Of a DNA stretch of 64,000 nucleotides, positions 36,655-44,512 are shown piece after piece. Source of the stretch: a virus. A program made the position numbers and the translations under genes. The stretch spans positions 1 to 64,000 of IMG/VR virus record IMGVR_UViG_3300043410_000565. The stretch is one strand, 5' to 3'. The number at the start of each line of letters is the position of its first letter. Position 1 is the first letter of the stretch. Under the pieces are notes generated by a model that did no database searches, was not told the origin of the DNA, and saw only the letters and a program-made list of their open reading frames with translations.

Positions 36655-36683
36655 TTGACGAATATTCCAGTCCTGGGTATAAT
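36655..36683 (+). promoter_or_regulatory. early promoter
   Basis: TTGACG (36655-36660), 17 bp, TATAAT (36678-36683). Divergent with the antisense promoter at 36582. Confidence 0.75.
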
Positions 36684-36713
36684 ATCCTTGTTGGGTATGA
36701 TAAAGGACTAATG

Positions 36714-36875
36714 ATGACTGATTTTGAAACGGGTGTGACTGACGCTAATCTAGACCGATCTGAAGGCTGGTTGGAAGAAGGGTATGGATTAGATCAGCTG
36801 ATCGCTCATCTCCGTATGGCTGGTGATTATAGCGATTCCTACATCGCTGGATATGTTTCGGTGGTTTTCGGGTAA
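36714..36875 (+). CDS. small acidic hypothetical protein
   Basis: 53 residues, MTDFETGVTDANLD.... AAAGGA upstream; ATG at 36711 equally possible. The longer frame from 36633 starts before the promoter and is rejected. Confidence 0.6.
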   Translation: MTDFETGVTDANLDRSEGWLEEGYGLDQLIAHLRMAGDYSDSYIAGYVSVVFG

Positions 36876-36878
36876 TAA

Positions 36879-36896
36879 CCTTCAATCTCTGAGGGG
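36879..36896 (+). terminator. terminator hairpin fused to next promoter
   Basis: CCTTCA/TGAGGG with 5-nt loop; the following CTTTACTTT is both the T-rich tail and the -35 region of the next promoter. Confidence 0.6.
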
Positions 36897-36897
36897 C

Positions 36898-36926
36898 TTT
36901 ACTTTAATTCAAGATTGCGTTATAAT
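36898..36926 (+). promoter_or_regulatory. early promoter
   Basis: TTTACT (36898-36903), 17 bp beginning TTAATTC, TATAAT (36921-36926). Confidence 0.88.
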
Positions 36927-36950
36927 ACTTCTATTGAATAAGGAAACGAA

Positions 36951-37274
36951 ATGAACTTTACCAAAATCTCCCGTGAGTTGCTCGAATCGCTGACTTTCCG
37001 TGTCTTTACTAAAAATGACTACTATGGGTTCGCTGGGGTTATGTCGCCTGTTCCCCTGATCGCTGAGTTAGAAGACGAAGGCATCTGCGTTGTTATTGAC
37101 GGTGATTTTGCTGAGCTTTATGCCTATGACGGATGCGCGAATTTCGAGTGTATTGATACCTGCGACAATATCCGTGAGCTTCAGTACAAATCCGAGGCGC
37201 AACTGAAAATCGAAGCCGAGATCGCTACTATGGAGAAGGCACTGGCTGAACTGAAGAAAACCCTACAGAATTGA
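36951..37274 (+). CDS. hypothetical protein
   Basis: 107 residues, mixed fold with a C-terminal coiled coil (EIATMEKALAELKKTL). AAGGAAA upstream. Single-gene unit. Confidence 0.7.
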   Translation: MNFTKISRELLESLTFRVFTKNDYYGFAGVMSPVPLIAELEDEGICVVIDGDFAELYAYDGCANFECIDTCDNIRELQYKSEAQLKIEAEIATMEKALAELKKTLQN

Positions 37275-37279
37275 GGGGC

Positions 37280-37308
37280 TTTACTTTAATTCAGGTTGGC
37301 TGTATAAT
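37280..37308 (+). promoter_or_regulatory. early promoter
   Basis: TTTACT (37280-37285), 17 bp beginning TTAATTC, TATAAT (37303-37308). ATG at 37315, 6 nt after the -10. A weaker CCCT/AGGG hairpin precedes it. Confidence 0.88.
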
Positions 37309-37314
37309 TCTTAT

Positions 37315-37542
37315 ATGATGATACGAAAGGGTGATATGAATACAGTGTTCAAGTCGAAGTCCCAGCTCCGCGAAGAAGGTGCTGATGCTCTCCAGGAATT
37401 CCTAGCCCGAGGCGGGAAAATCGAAGTGGTGAAAGCCCGAAAAGCACCCAAGCAAAAGATGCGTGCCAAGGCATCCCGAGGCGGATCCGCATCCACCAGT
37501 GGCTTTGCGGTTGGTTATGTTTCCTCTAAGATCGGAGCCTAA
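37315..37542 (+). CDS. small basic protein
   Basis: 75 residues (68 if begun at 37336, which has GAAAGGG upstream). Very Lys/Ser/Gly-rich C-terminus (KAPKQKMRAKASRGGSAST), likely nucleic-acid binding. Either start is possible; the first would be leaderless. Confidence 0.65.
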   Translation: MMIRKGDMNTVFKSKSQLREEGADALQEFLARGGKIEVVKARKAPKQKMRAKASRGGSASTSGFAVGYVSSKIGA

Positions 37543-37544
37543 GC

Positions 37545-37778
37545 ATGTTGGTTTCTACCCAAGTCCGCAAGTACAACATCGCCACTAAAGACTACGAACT
37601 GATGGATCAGGTTGTGGAGGTGCTGACCGTTCACTTCGAGAAGGGGACGATGCGAGTCCGTTGGGTAGAGAACGATCCCCGCACATACCCAGCGTCACAG
37701 GGTAAAATCCAGACGGATAACATGAGCAACAAATCTTTCCTTGAACAATACAGCGTAGTGGAGAACAAGAATGCCTAA
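37545..37778 (+). CDS. hypothetical protein
   Basis: 77 residues, beta-rich (VRKYNIATKDYELMDQVVEVLTVHFEKGTMRVRW). Overlaps the next gene by 8 nt. Confidence 0.65.
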   Translation: MLVSTQVRKYNIATKDYELMDQVVEVLTVHFEKGTMRVRWVENDPRTYPASQGKIQTDNMSNKSFLEQYSVVENKNA

Positions 37779-38241
37779 TTGGTGCGATAATACCCTTGAA
37801 GTGAGCCACGAAGACCCAGCAATGGTCAAACGACTGACCGATGCCTTTGCAGCTGGTCGTCTATGCGAAGAGTTCATCCCCTCGCCCAATGGTGAGTGGA
37901 GCTTTGACTTCAGCGTCAATAACTGGGGCACCAAGTGGGATGTTGGTGGGGATGACGGATACTGCGAGGCGGAAGGGCATAATGCTTCTATGAGCTTTCA
38001 ATCAGCGTGGTCGCCACCCACTGGTCTGTATCCCGTGCTGGAAGAGCTAGGATTCATCGTCCGTGCCATGTACTATGAGCCAGGGATGGGATTCGCTGGC
38101 ATCTATGAGGACGGGTTGGATGAGACCTATGAACTCGATGGCACCAGCGATGAGGTCAAGGAACAGATCCCAGCCGAGCTAGATGAGGCATTCTGCATCA
38201 CCGAGAACATGGCTATGTTCGAAGAGGAGAACGAAGAATAA
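37771..38241 (+). CDS. YubB/Api92-like (DUF1281) protein
   Basis: 156 residues beginning MPNWCDNTLEV, with NNWGTKWDV in the middle, the hallmark of the YubB ferredoxin-like family found on plasmids and phages. Function unknown. Confidence 0.82.
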   Translation: MPNWCDNTLEVSHEDPAMVKRLTDAFAAGRLCEEFIPSPNGEWSFDFSVNNWGTKWDVGGDDGYCEAEGHNASMSFQSAWSPPTGLYPVLEELGFIVRAMYYEPGMGFAGIYEDGLDETYELDGTSDEVKEQIPAELDEAFCITENMAMFEEENEE

Positions 38242-38243
38242 CC

Positions 38244-38259
38244 CTCATTTCCTGAGGGG
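38244..38259 (+). terminator. terminator hairpin fused to next promoter
   Basis: CCCTCA/TGAGGG with 5-nt loop; continues directly into the -35 region of the next promoter. Confidence 0.62.
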
Positions 38260-38260
38260 T

Positions 38261-38289
38261 TTGACTTTAATTCAGGATTATCGTATAAT
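38261..38289 (+). promoter_or_regulatory. early promoter
   Basis: TTGACT (38261-38266), 17 bp beginning TTAATTC, TATAAT (38284-38289). Confidence 0.9.
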
Positions 38290-38311
38290 CAATGTATTGA
38301 AGGAGAAAAGT

Positions 38312-38494
38312 ATGACTGTATTTGTTGCTGTTGCTGTCACTGAGTCTAGCGATCGCTATGTGTGGGTCTATGCCAAGGAGCCAACCCGTGATGAAGTCAT
38401 TGAGCGTGTCTATGAGCTAGAGATGTGCGAAGATCTCGACTGGTACATGGACACCACGTCCGTGGCTATCTATGAGACGGAGGTTATCGAATAA
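38312..38494 (+). CDS. small acidic hypothetical protein
   Basis: 60 residues, MTVFVAVAVTESSDRY.... AAGGAGAAAAG upstream of the ATG. Single-gene unit. Confidence 0.65.
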   Translation: MTVFVAVAVTESSDRYVWVYAKEPTRDEVIERVYELEMCEDLDWYMDTTSVAIYETEVIE

Positions 38495-38518
38495 CCATAC
38501 GAGCATGAGGGGAATGGG

Positions 38519-38547
38519 TTTACTTTAATTCCAATCCCTGTTATAAT
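38519..38547 (+). promoter_or_regulatory. early promoter of the second AAA+ gene
   Basis: TTTACT (38519-38524), 17 bp beginning TTAATTC, TATAAT (38542-38547). ATGATG begins 6 nt later. Confidence 0.88.
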
Positions 38548-38577
38548 TCTTATATGATGATTAGAAAAGGAAATGAA

Positions 38578-39483
38578 ATGACTGCTCGTATCGTGTTTGA
38601 TAAGTCTTCTGAGAAGTTCGTTGGTTATGTTGGTAACAAGGCTGTTGTTCGTTCTAAGTACAAAGCAGCTGTCGAGAAGCGCATTGCTGAACTCGGTGGC
38701 AATGTAGACTTTGCTGCAGCTGAGAAAGCAGCAGCTGACCGTGATGCGAAATTCGGTATTAATACACGATTCGAGTTTGTTGAGAAGTTGGTTAACATGG
38801 TCGCTGCTGGCGTCCAACCCTCTGCTGTGATCACTGGTGAAGGTGGTCTGGGCAAAACCTATACGGTGACCAAAACCCTTGAGTCCGCTGGTTACAAAGA
38901 CATCAGCGACATGGGTGAATTCCAAGTTGGTCAAGTGGTCAACACTCGCAAGTGCTTCACCACTGTCAAGGGTTACTCTACTGCCAAGGGTTTGTATCGT
39001 ACCCTCTTTGAGAACAACAAGTCGATCATTGTGTTCGATGACTGCGATGCCGTGCTCAAAGACCCAGTCGCTCTGAACTTGCTGAAGGGTGCTCTTGATT
39101 CCTACGGTAAGCGAATCATCAGCTGGAACGCTGACATGCGTGACGAAGATCTGCCTCGTTCGTTCAACTTTGAAGGTCGTGTTATCTTCATCTCCAACAT
39201 GGACCAGAACAACATTGATCAAGCGATCCGTTCGCGTTCTATGCTGATTGACTTGTCCATGAATGCTGATCAAAAGATTGAGCGTATGGAAACCATCGCC
39301 AAGTGTGATTCGTTCATGCCTGAGTACGATGCCAAGATCAAGACCGATGCATTGAACCTGATCCGTGAGTTGAAGACTTCAGCCAAGGAAATCAGCCTCC
39401 GTACCCTGATCAGTGTTTGCAAGATCCGTGCGTCCAATCCCAAGGACTATGCTGCTCTCGCTGAATACATGATCTGCCAATAA
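38578..39483 (+). CDS. AAA+ ATPase, second copy in window
   Basis: 301 residues. Walker A ITGEGGLGKTYTV near 80-92, Walker B IIVFDDCDAV, sensor VIFISNMD and IRSRS arginine finger region. Start at 38578 (AAAAGGAAATGAA upstream) preferred; an in-frame ATG at 38554 would be leaderless. Target unknown. Confidence 0.82.
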   Translation: MTARIVFDKSSEKFVGYVGNKAVVRSKYKAAVEKRIAELGGNVDFAAAEKAAADRDAKFGINTRFEFVEKLVNMVAAGVQPSAVITGEGGLGKTYTVTKTLESAGYKDISDMGEFQVGQVVNTRKCFTTVKGYSTAKGLYRTLFENNKSIIVFDDCDAVLKDPVALNLLKGALDSYGKRIISWNADMRDEDLPRSFNFEGRVIFISNMDQNNIDQAIRSRSMLIDLSMNADQKIERMETIAKCDSFMPEYDAKIKTDALNLIRELKTSAKEISLRTLISVCKIRASNPKDYAALAEYMICQ

Positions 39484-39484
39484 C

Positions 39485-39501
39485 CCTCATGCCCTGAGGG
39501 G
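39485..39501 (+). terminator. terminator hairpin fused to next promoter
   Basis: CCCTCA/TGAGGG around a 5-nt loop, followed by GCTTTACTTT that contains the next -35 box. Confidence 0.62.
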
Positions 39502-39502
39502 C

Positions 39503-39531
39503 TTTACTTTAATTAGACATTATCGTATAAT
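39503..39531 (+). promoter_or_regulatory. early promoter
   Basis: TTTACT (39503-39508), 17 bp beginning TTAATTA, TATAAT (39526-39531). Confidence 0.88.
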
Positions 39532-39554
39532 TAATGTAATGAAGGAGAAAAGAT

Positions 39555-39752
39555 ATGACCAAAGTTGAAGCGATCAAAGAACACATTGCCCTCCGTGAGC
39601 AGTTCTGGGGAAAGTATAGCAAGATGAAGTATGCATATGGCTTCTTCCGTTGCTTGTTCCATAAGCAATCACTGATCGAAGGTGCTTCCGCTGGTCTTCG
39701 TGTTTACATCAAGGACTATGGTACAGCTGCTAATCTGAACAAGGCTCTCTAA
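39555..39752 (+). CDS. small basic hypothetical protein
   Basis: 65 residues, MTKVEAIKEHIALRE..., helical. GGAGAAAAG upstream. Stop overlaps the next ATG. Confidence 0.65.
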   Translation: MTKVEAIKEHIALREQFWGKYSKMKYAYGFFRCLFHKQSLIEGASAGLRVYIKDYGTAANLNKAL

Positions 39753-39901
39753 TGTACACAGTCATCTTCCCCTCTGGTCGTATAATGACCTTTCACATCG
39801 AGTCGGTTGCCCGTATGTATGCAATGACCATGGAGTCAAAGCCAGGACAACTGATTACCCCACAAATTCTAGAAACACTGAAAAGGATGCAAAATGTTTG
39901 A
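39752..39901 (+). CDS. small hypothetical protein
   Basis: 49 residues, MYTVIFPSGRIMTFH.... TAATG and ATG overlaps to both neighbours. Confidence 0.58.
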   Translation: MYTVIFPSGRIMTFHIESVARMYAMTMESKPGQLITPQILETLKRMQNV

Positions 39902-40007
39902 AATGATGATCGCAATTCTCCAAGGACACTCAGCCAAGGTCGTTAAGGCAGTTGAGAAAGAACTCAAGCCCTATGTTAAGGAAGTCCGAGTGATCCGTAG
40001 GAAATAA
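39894..40007 (+). CDS. very small helical protein
   Basis: 37 residues, MFEMMIAILQGHSAK.... Overlaps the preceding gene by 8 nt and precedes a promoter. Confidence 0.45.
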   Translation: MFEMMIAILQGHSAKVVKAVEKELKPYVKEVRVIRRK

Positions 40008-40026
40008 CCCTCAATCTCCTATGGGC

Positions 40027-40055
40027 TTTACTTTAATTACAAGATGCCTTATAAT
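40027..40055 (+). promoter_or_regulatory. early promoter
   Basis: TTTACT (40027-40032), 17 bp beginning TTAATTA, TATAAT (40050-40055). Confidence 0.88.
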
Positions 40056-40076
40056 TACTGTATTGATTAGGAGAAA

Positions 40077-40469
40077 ATGATGTACAGTTTCCAACCCCTC
40101 GCCACTATCCCAGTTGACCACAAAGGTTTCGTGGTCTTCTGTTTCATTGTTGGTGTGATCCTGTTGTTTGCACTGTTCAATGAACCAGAGGCATTCTTCG
40201 TGTACTTCTTCATTGGCACTGTGTTCCTGGGAGGCGTATATTACATCAGTTATCATGTCTGCGACCAAGAGCCAAAAGTCTTCAAGAACGAAGTCGTCAT
40301 CGGTGAGTTCGTTGGCTATGAGTCCGAAGGGTACAAAGAGCGTTCTGGCAAGAGCTATGTTGACCGTCACTATACCTATGTCATCTACAAGACACCTGAA
40401 GGCAACGTGATGCTCCCTTGCGTCGTTGGTACACCATACCCACAGCGTGCTACTCTCTACAAGAATTAA
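40077..40469 (+). CDS. membrane protein
   Basis: 130 residues, two hydrophobic segments (about 17-32 and 40-58), then a soluble beta-rich domain. AGGAGA upstream. Function unknown. Confidence 0.72.
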   Translation: MMYSFQPLATIPVDHKGFVVFCFIVGVILLFALFNEPEAFFVYFFIGTVFLGGVYYISYHVCDQEPKVFKNEVVIGEFVGYESEGYKERSGKSYVDRHYTYVIYKTPEGNVMLPCVVGTPYPQRATLYKN

Positions 40470-40493
40470 CCCTACACACCATATGGTTATCGC

Positions 40494-40522
40494 TTTACTT
40501 TAATTCGAGATCCTGGTATAAT
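40494..40522 (+). promoter_or_regulatory. early promoter
   Basis: TTTACT (40494-40499), 17 bp beginning TTAATTC, TATAAT (40517-40522). Confidence 0.88.
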
Positions 40523-40545
40523 AACTGTATAGATTGGAGAAATAT

Positions 40546-40707
40546 ATGACTGGTTCTATCCGTGCTTTCGTTGGTCTTGTAATCACTATGGGTGCTGCTG
40601 GTGGTATTGACACTGCCACTGATGCACAACTGTTCAGCTGTGTTGCTATGGCAGCAGTCGGTCTTGCGATCATGGCAAGTGGAGTATCCGCTATGCAACG
40701 AGCATAA
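40546..40707 (+). CDS. small hydrophobic membrane protein
   Basis: 53 residues, two Gly/Ala-rich hydrophobic segments. GGAGAA upstream. Might be a small holin-like or envelope protein; not assignable. Confidence 0.6.
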   Translation: MTGSIRAFVGLVITMGAAGGIDTATDAQLFSCVAMAAVGLAIMASGVSAMQRA

Positions 40708-40719
40708 ATTGGAGTTATA

Positions 40720-40866
40720 ATGCCCATGCCTCGCGTATGGGTATGCGGTATGCGTCGGGTCAAAATTGGAGTTAAATGCGTCGTCTGGTGCGCCTCCCGT
40801 TGCGGTATGCGCATCGGTAAAAATAGATTTCAGGGTCCCCTTTTCTTATACCTAAACACGACCTAA
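40720..40866 (+). CDS. 48-residue Cys-rich ORF
   Basis: MPMPRVWVCGMRRVK..., four Cys and many Arg. TTGGAG upstream is repeated 50 bp further on. Followed by an AT-rich stretch with no gene to 40963. Confidence 0.4.
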   Translation: MPMPRVWVCGMRRVKIGVKCVVWCASRCGMRIGKNRFQGPLFLYLNTT

Positions 40867-40963
40867 ACTCCCCCATCATATTATTCTCTCGCCAGCATAA
40901 TCTCAAAAATACTTCCCACTTTTCAATGTGTTTTCTTTAAAAAATTTCCCGCAGAAAAAAATT

Positions 40964-41125
40964 ATGCTTAAAACCTCATTCTCTAAACAAGGTCTTTGGT
41001 ACACCCTTTCTCATAAGGGTGAGACCGTTAATCACCTATTCCGTATTGGCACCACTACAAAGGATGGTATGACCATTTACGAGATTATCGTATGGCGTTT
41101 GGCTATACAATGGAGTTTCAAATGA
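40964..41125 (+). CDS. small hypothetical protein
   Basis: 53 residues from ATG 40964, MLKTSFSKQGLWYTLSH...; a longer frame from 40928 is possible. Ribosome-binding site weak. Confidence 0.5.
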   Translation: MLKTSFSKQGLWYTLSHKGETVNHLFRIGTTTKDGMTIYEIIVWRLAIQWSFK

Positions 41126-41304
41126 TTTTACTTAATATGTTCCTCGTTATCTTCTGTGCATATATTGCAGGAGAGCTAAAATGTTCCATAGATATTGATC
41201 GGTTAGAAGATCGAGAAGTTCCGTGGTATCGCTATGCATTGGTCTTTACGAACCTTCTTGCAAGTTTGCTTAACCTCATTATTTGTATTGGAATACATCG
41301 ATGA
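41122..41304 (+). CDS. small membrane protein
   Basis: 60 residues with two hydrophobic segments. GGAG 7 bases before ATG 41122. ATGA overlap with the next gene. Confidence 0.58.
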   Translation: MILLNMFLVIFCAYIAGELKCSIDIDRLEDREVPWYRYALVFTNLLASLLNLIICIGIHR

Positions 41305-41441
41305 AATACCGTGTTTATTACTGGAAGAAATTCCTTCAACAATTGGAGATTACTTGGCTCATTCTTTGGCACGGTGTAATTCGTAACGAAGGACATCATT
41401 CTGGTTGGGGTAAGGGTTGGTTCTACGGGAAGAAGAAATGA
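41301..41441 (+). CDS. small Trp-rich protein
   Basis: 46 residues, MKYRVYYWKKFLQQLE.... ATGA overlaps with both neighbours. Confidence 0.5.
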   Translation: MKYRVYYWKKFLQQLEITWLILWHGVIRNEGHHSGWGKGWFYGKKK

Positions 41442-41533
41442 CAGCATTATTTGGTTTCTTTATGGCAATTGCCTATGACGCACCCTTCTGGGTATTTTTA
41501 GTTGGTTTTCTTTGTTTAATGGCGGACTCATGA
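41438..41533 (+). CDS. 31-residue hydrophobic peptide
   Basis: MTALFGFFMAIAYDA..., one membrane segment. ATGA overlaps with both neighbours support expression. Confidence 0.48.
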   Translation: MTALFGFFMAIAYDAPFWVFLVGFLCLMADS

Positions 41534-41745
41534 AAGAATCTACTATTGGCGGGATTATCCTTGGATATATCCTAGCATTTATTTTAACATTTGGGCACGC
41601 TTATCACCAGATTCCCGATTCGGAGCAGCGTGAGTTCGCAGGGCAGATGTATACTGTGCACAACGGATTAGGTGCTAAAGCAGCTGGTGCGTTTCTTGCA
41701 TCTATCTTTTGGCCATTGTATTGGTCAGCAAAGGCTTGGGAATGA
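41530..41745 (+). CDS. small membrane protein
   Basis: 71 residues; hydrophobic segments at about 7-22 and 55-67. ATGA overlaps at both ends. Confidence 0.6.
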   Translation: MKESTIGGIILGYILAFILTFGHAYHQIPDSEQREFAGQMYTVHNGLGAKAAGAFLASIFWPLYWSAKAWE

Positions 41746-41927
41746 TTGAACGTTGTTTAGAGTGTGGTGCAAAAGCCACTTGGATGCGGTCAACGCAGTT
41801 TGCAGGTGACCATCCTTATTGTGAAGAACATGCTAAGTTGGAGAAGGACTTTGGTGTTTCGGATTCTTATGCTTACTGGTACGAAATAAAAATTTCGGGT
41901 TCCCCAGAGACAGAGACAACAGAGTAA
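41742..41927 (+). CDS. small zinc-finger-like protein
   Basis: 61 residues; CLECGAK and PYCEEH give a CxxC/CxxH zinc site. ATGA overlap chooses the start. Confidence 0.6.
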   Translation: MIERCLECGAKATWMRSTQFAGDHPYCEEHAKLEKDFGVSDSYAYWYEIKISGSPETETTE

Positions 41928-41933
41928 TTTCGC

Positions 41934-41962
41934 TTGCCTTGCAAGAACTTTTATAGTATAAT
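41934..41962 (+). promoter_or_regulatory. early promoter, leaderless ORF follows
   Basis: TTGCCT (41934-41939), 17 bp, TATAAT (41957-41962). -35 departs from consensus; ATG 6 nt after the -10. Confidence 0.7.
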
Positions 41963-41968
41963 AGTGGT

Positions 41969-42124
41969 ATGAATGATAAAGAAATAGAAGACTTCTATAA
42001 TGAGCTAGTTGAGCACTATGGTGATGAACTGGTTAATTTTGAACATTATCCTTTGCAGTTCGCCATGCAGGTGAAACTGTACAAATATTACAAGGAAGAT
42101 AAAAATGAAAATAGCAGTGTGTAG
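41969..42124 (+). CDS. 51-residue acidic protein, probable leaderless mRNA
   Basis: MNDKEIEDFYNELVEHYGDEL..., acidic and aromatic. The ATG is where transcription should begin. Ends in TAG, overlapping the next gene by 20 nt. Confidence 0.55.
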   Translation: MNDKEIEDFYNELVEHYGDELVNFEHYPLQFAMQVKLYKYYKEDKNENSSV

Positions 42125-43031
42125 TGACGTACACTTGGAATTTGGTCCACTTACTCTTGAGAACCCAGGAGGAGTGGATGTACTCATTTTGAGTGGAGAT
42201 ATCTTAGTTGAACGTGACCTAGACGAGTGGAATGAAGCTCAAGCTGGTCAGGGTTTCATGCGTTATCGTTCGGAGATGTTCCATACATTCTTCCAAGAGT
42301 GTTCTAGAGCGTTTCCTCACGTACTTTATGTTGCTGGTAACCATGAATCTTATCATGGGGACTTCGCTTACACCACTAAAGCCTTGAAACGCAAGTTCGC
42401 TTACCTTGAGAACGTTCATGTTCTTGATAAAGAGGTATTCAAGCTGGGTGATTACACGTTTGTTGGCTCTACTTTGTGGACTGACATGAACAATCGCGAC
42501 CCTTTGACCTTGTATCACATGAAAGATTACATGAACGACTTTAGAATCATCAAGAATTCTAACCGTTCGGTGTTCAGAAATGTGCCAATCTATGAATATG
42601 ACTCAAATGGCAACGTTGCTCGCAATGAAGCAGGTCAACAAATTCAAATTGGTATGAAAAAGAAGGAAGACCCAGCTACTTTTACCCCTGAAGACGCTGT
42701 TGAAGAAAACGAAAAGTGTTTCGAGTTCATCAAATTTGTGGTTTCAGAGGCTAAAGACCATGAAAAAGTCATTGTTGTTGGTCACCACACCCCTTCTCAT
42801 CAATCTTGTCACCCTCGCTACAAGGATGATCAGATAATGAACGGTGGTTATCACAATAACTACGAAGACTACATCATGGATCACCCAAAAATCGCTTTGT
42901 GGACTCATGGTCACACTCATGAACGCTACGATTACATGATCGGTGAAACTCGAATCATCTGTAATCCACGTGGTTACATGGGTCACGAGGCAATTTCCCG
43001 TGATTTTGAATTGAAAGTGGTGGAAGTCTGA
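42105..43031 (+). CDS. calcineurin-like metallophosphoesterase
   Basis: 308 residues. SDVHLEFG, LSGDIL, VAGNHESYHG, VVGHHTPSH and THGHTH appear in the order expected of the metallophosphatase fold. Common in large phages; substrate unknown. AGGAAG upstream. Confidence 0.85.
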   Translation: MKIAVCSDVHLEFGPLTLENPGGVDVLILSGDILVERDLDEWNEAQAGQGFMRYRSEMFHTFFQECSRAFPHVLYVAGNHESYHGDFAYTTKALKRKFAYLENVHVLDKEVFKLGDYTFVGSTLWTDMNNRDPLTLYHMKDYMNDFRIIKNSNRSVFRNVPIYEYDSNGNVARNEAGQQIQIGMKKKEDPATFTPEDAVEENEKCFEFIKFVVSEAKDHEKVIVVGHHTPSHQSCHPRYKDDQIMNGGYHNNYEDYIMDHPKIALWTHGHTHERYDYMIGETRIICNPRGYMGHEAISRDFELKVVEV

Positions 43032-43183
43032 TGATTCGAACTGAAGAATTTGATAAAACCGATAAGGAGCGCGACGACGCATTAGAATATTACATGCGTC
43101 GTTGCTCTGAACTTGAAACTGAGAATAAAAATCTCAAAGAGCGACTTGCTCGTCTATTATGGAGTATGGAAGAACATGACTAA
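43031..43183 (+). CDS. small coiled-coil protein
   Basis: 50 residues; RRCSELETENKNLKERLARLL is a heptad repeat. Stop of the previous gene overlaps the start. Confidence 0.55.
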   Translation: MIRTEEFDKTDKERDDALEYYMRRCSELETENKNLKERLARLLWSMEEHD

Positions 43184-43379
43184 ATTTACCCTTGTGTGTG
43201 ATCATTCTTGTGATCTAGATACACACGTTGTTACTCACACATTTAATGCTGAGTATTTACCCGATGTTCTTTTAAACATTGAACAATTCCTACGTGGTGC
43301 TGGTTATCACTTTGATGGTGTATTAACTATTGAAGAACCTCACTCTGAACACTATTACGATACTGAAAGAAACCGATGA
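43176..43379 (+). CDS. hypothetical protein
   Basis: 67 residues, MTKFTLVCDHSCDLD.... ATG inside the end of the previous gene, ATGA overlap with the next. Confidence 0.6.
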   Translation: MTKFTLVCDHSCDLDTHVVTHTFNAEYLPDVLLNIEQFLRGAGYHFDGVLTIEEPHSEHYYDTERNR

Positions 43380-43747
43380 ATCCTTTTAACGATGTAGAAA
43401 AATTCCTAAACGCTGTTGGACAAAACCCACCTCCGTTCACCGTTGGCGAAAACCCTCAATCGCTTTTGTATAAAGAGTTGATTCGCGAGGAAATCAAAGA
43501 GTTCTGGGAAGCTGATGAAGCTAACGATGATGTTGAACGCTTGGATGCTTGCTTTGATATGATTTGGGTTATCGTTGGATATGCCCGTTCACGTGGTTGG
43601 GACTTTGACCTTGCTTGGGAAGAAGGTGCTGACTCTAACCTATCCAAAATTGATCCAGAGACTGGTTTGGTTCGTCGTCGTGAAGACGGTAAGATTCTGA
43701 AACCAGAAGGCTGGAAACCACCTAACTTTGAGCAATTTGTAAAATGA
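43376..43747 (+). CDS. MazG/PRA-PH-like pyrophosphohydrolase
   Basis: 123 residues. LIREEIKEFWEADEANDDVERLDACFDMIWVIVGYA gives the ExxE-ExxD metal sites of the all-alpha NTP-PPase fold. Expected to hydrolyse nucleoside triphosphates. Overlaps a HAD nucleotidase gene, forming a nucleotide-pool pair. Confidence 0.8.
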   Translation: MNPFNDVEKFLNAVGQNPPPFTVGENPQSLLYKELIREEIKEFWEADEANDDVERLDACFDMIWVIVGYARSRGWDFDLAWEEGADSNLSKIDPETGLVRRREDGKILKPEGWKPPNFEQFVK

Positions 43748-44232
43748 TTACCTTATACCTAGACATGGATGGTGTACTCGCCGACTTCAATAAAGAGTAC
43801 ACAAAGTTTGACCCTGAAAAGGCTGACCGCAAACGTTTTCGCGAATCAGTCCTTCAACATCATATTTTTGAGAAGCTGGATTTTATGCCAGACACTCAAG
43901 AGTTACTAAACCACGTGTCTAGGTTACATGGGGTAACTATTGAGATTTTGACCTCCATGGGTACTCATGAACCACTTCAAGCTCAAGAAGCTAAACATCA
44001 AAAGCTGAAATGGTTAGCTGCTAAGAATATCCCATACAAAGCTAACTTCGTACACAATAAACAAGAGAAAGCAAAATATGCCACTCCTAGAAGTATTCTT
44101 ATTGATGACTCTGCTGGCTGTATTTCTCCCTTTATTGAGGCTGGTGGTCACGGCATTCTTCATACTAATGCTTCTGATACCATTCGCATTCTTGACTCAA
44201 CTATTCTTCAACTGAGAGCATTAGATGTTTGA
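43744..44232 (+). CDS. 5'(3')-deoxyribonucleotidase (HAD)
   Basis: 162 residues. LDMDGVLADFN is HAD motif I of deoxynucleotidases, LTSM motif II and LIDDSAG the C-terminal acidic motif. Dephosphorylates deoxynucleoside monophosphates. ATGA overlap with MazG-like gene. Confidence 0.85.
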   Translation: MITLYLDMDGVLADFNKEYTKFDPEKADRKRFRESVLQHHIFEKLDFMPDTQELLNHVSRLHGVTIEILTSMGTHEPLQAQEAKHQKLKWLAAKNIPYKANFVHNKQEKAKYATPRSILIDDSAGCISPFIEAGGHGILHTNASDTIRILDSTILQLRALDV

Positions 44233-44512
44233 TATTTTAGCACCAACCTTCGACTGGATTAAGAATGACTTCAAAAGTAATAAACTTCGTTTTTGTCTTG
44301 AGGTCACTGCTTGGGTTCTTTCTATTAGTTGTTCTCTCGCTATGGCACTCACCGTTCCAAACCCACCTCTCAAGTATCTTTACACCCCTTGGGTCATTAG
44401 CACTAGCATATATGCTGGGTGTGCTTATAGTCGTCGTTCCTTTGGTATGTTGGCTAATTATATGCTTCTCGCGATCATCGACGGAATCGCATTAAGCCAG
44501 TGGTGGTTCTAA
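44225..44512 (+). CDS. membrane protein
   Basis: 95 residues with about three hydrophobic segments. Overlaps both neighbours. Function unknown. Confidence 0.6.
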   Translation: MFDILAPTFDWIKNDFKSNKLRFCLEVTAWVLSISCSLAMALTVPNPPLKYLYTPWVISTSIYAGCAYSRRSFGMLANYMLLAIIDGIALSQWWF

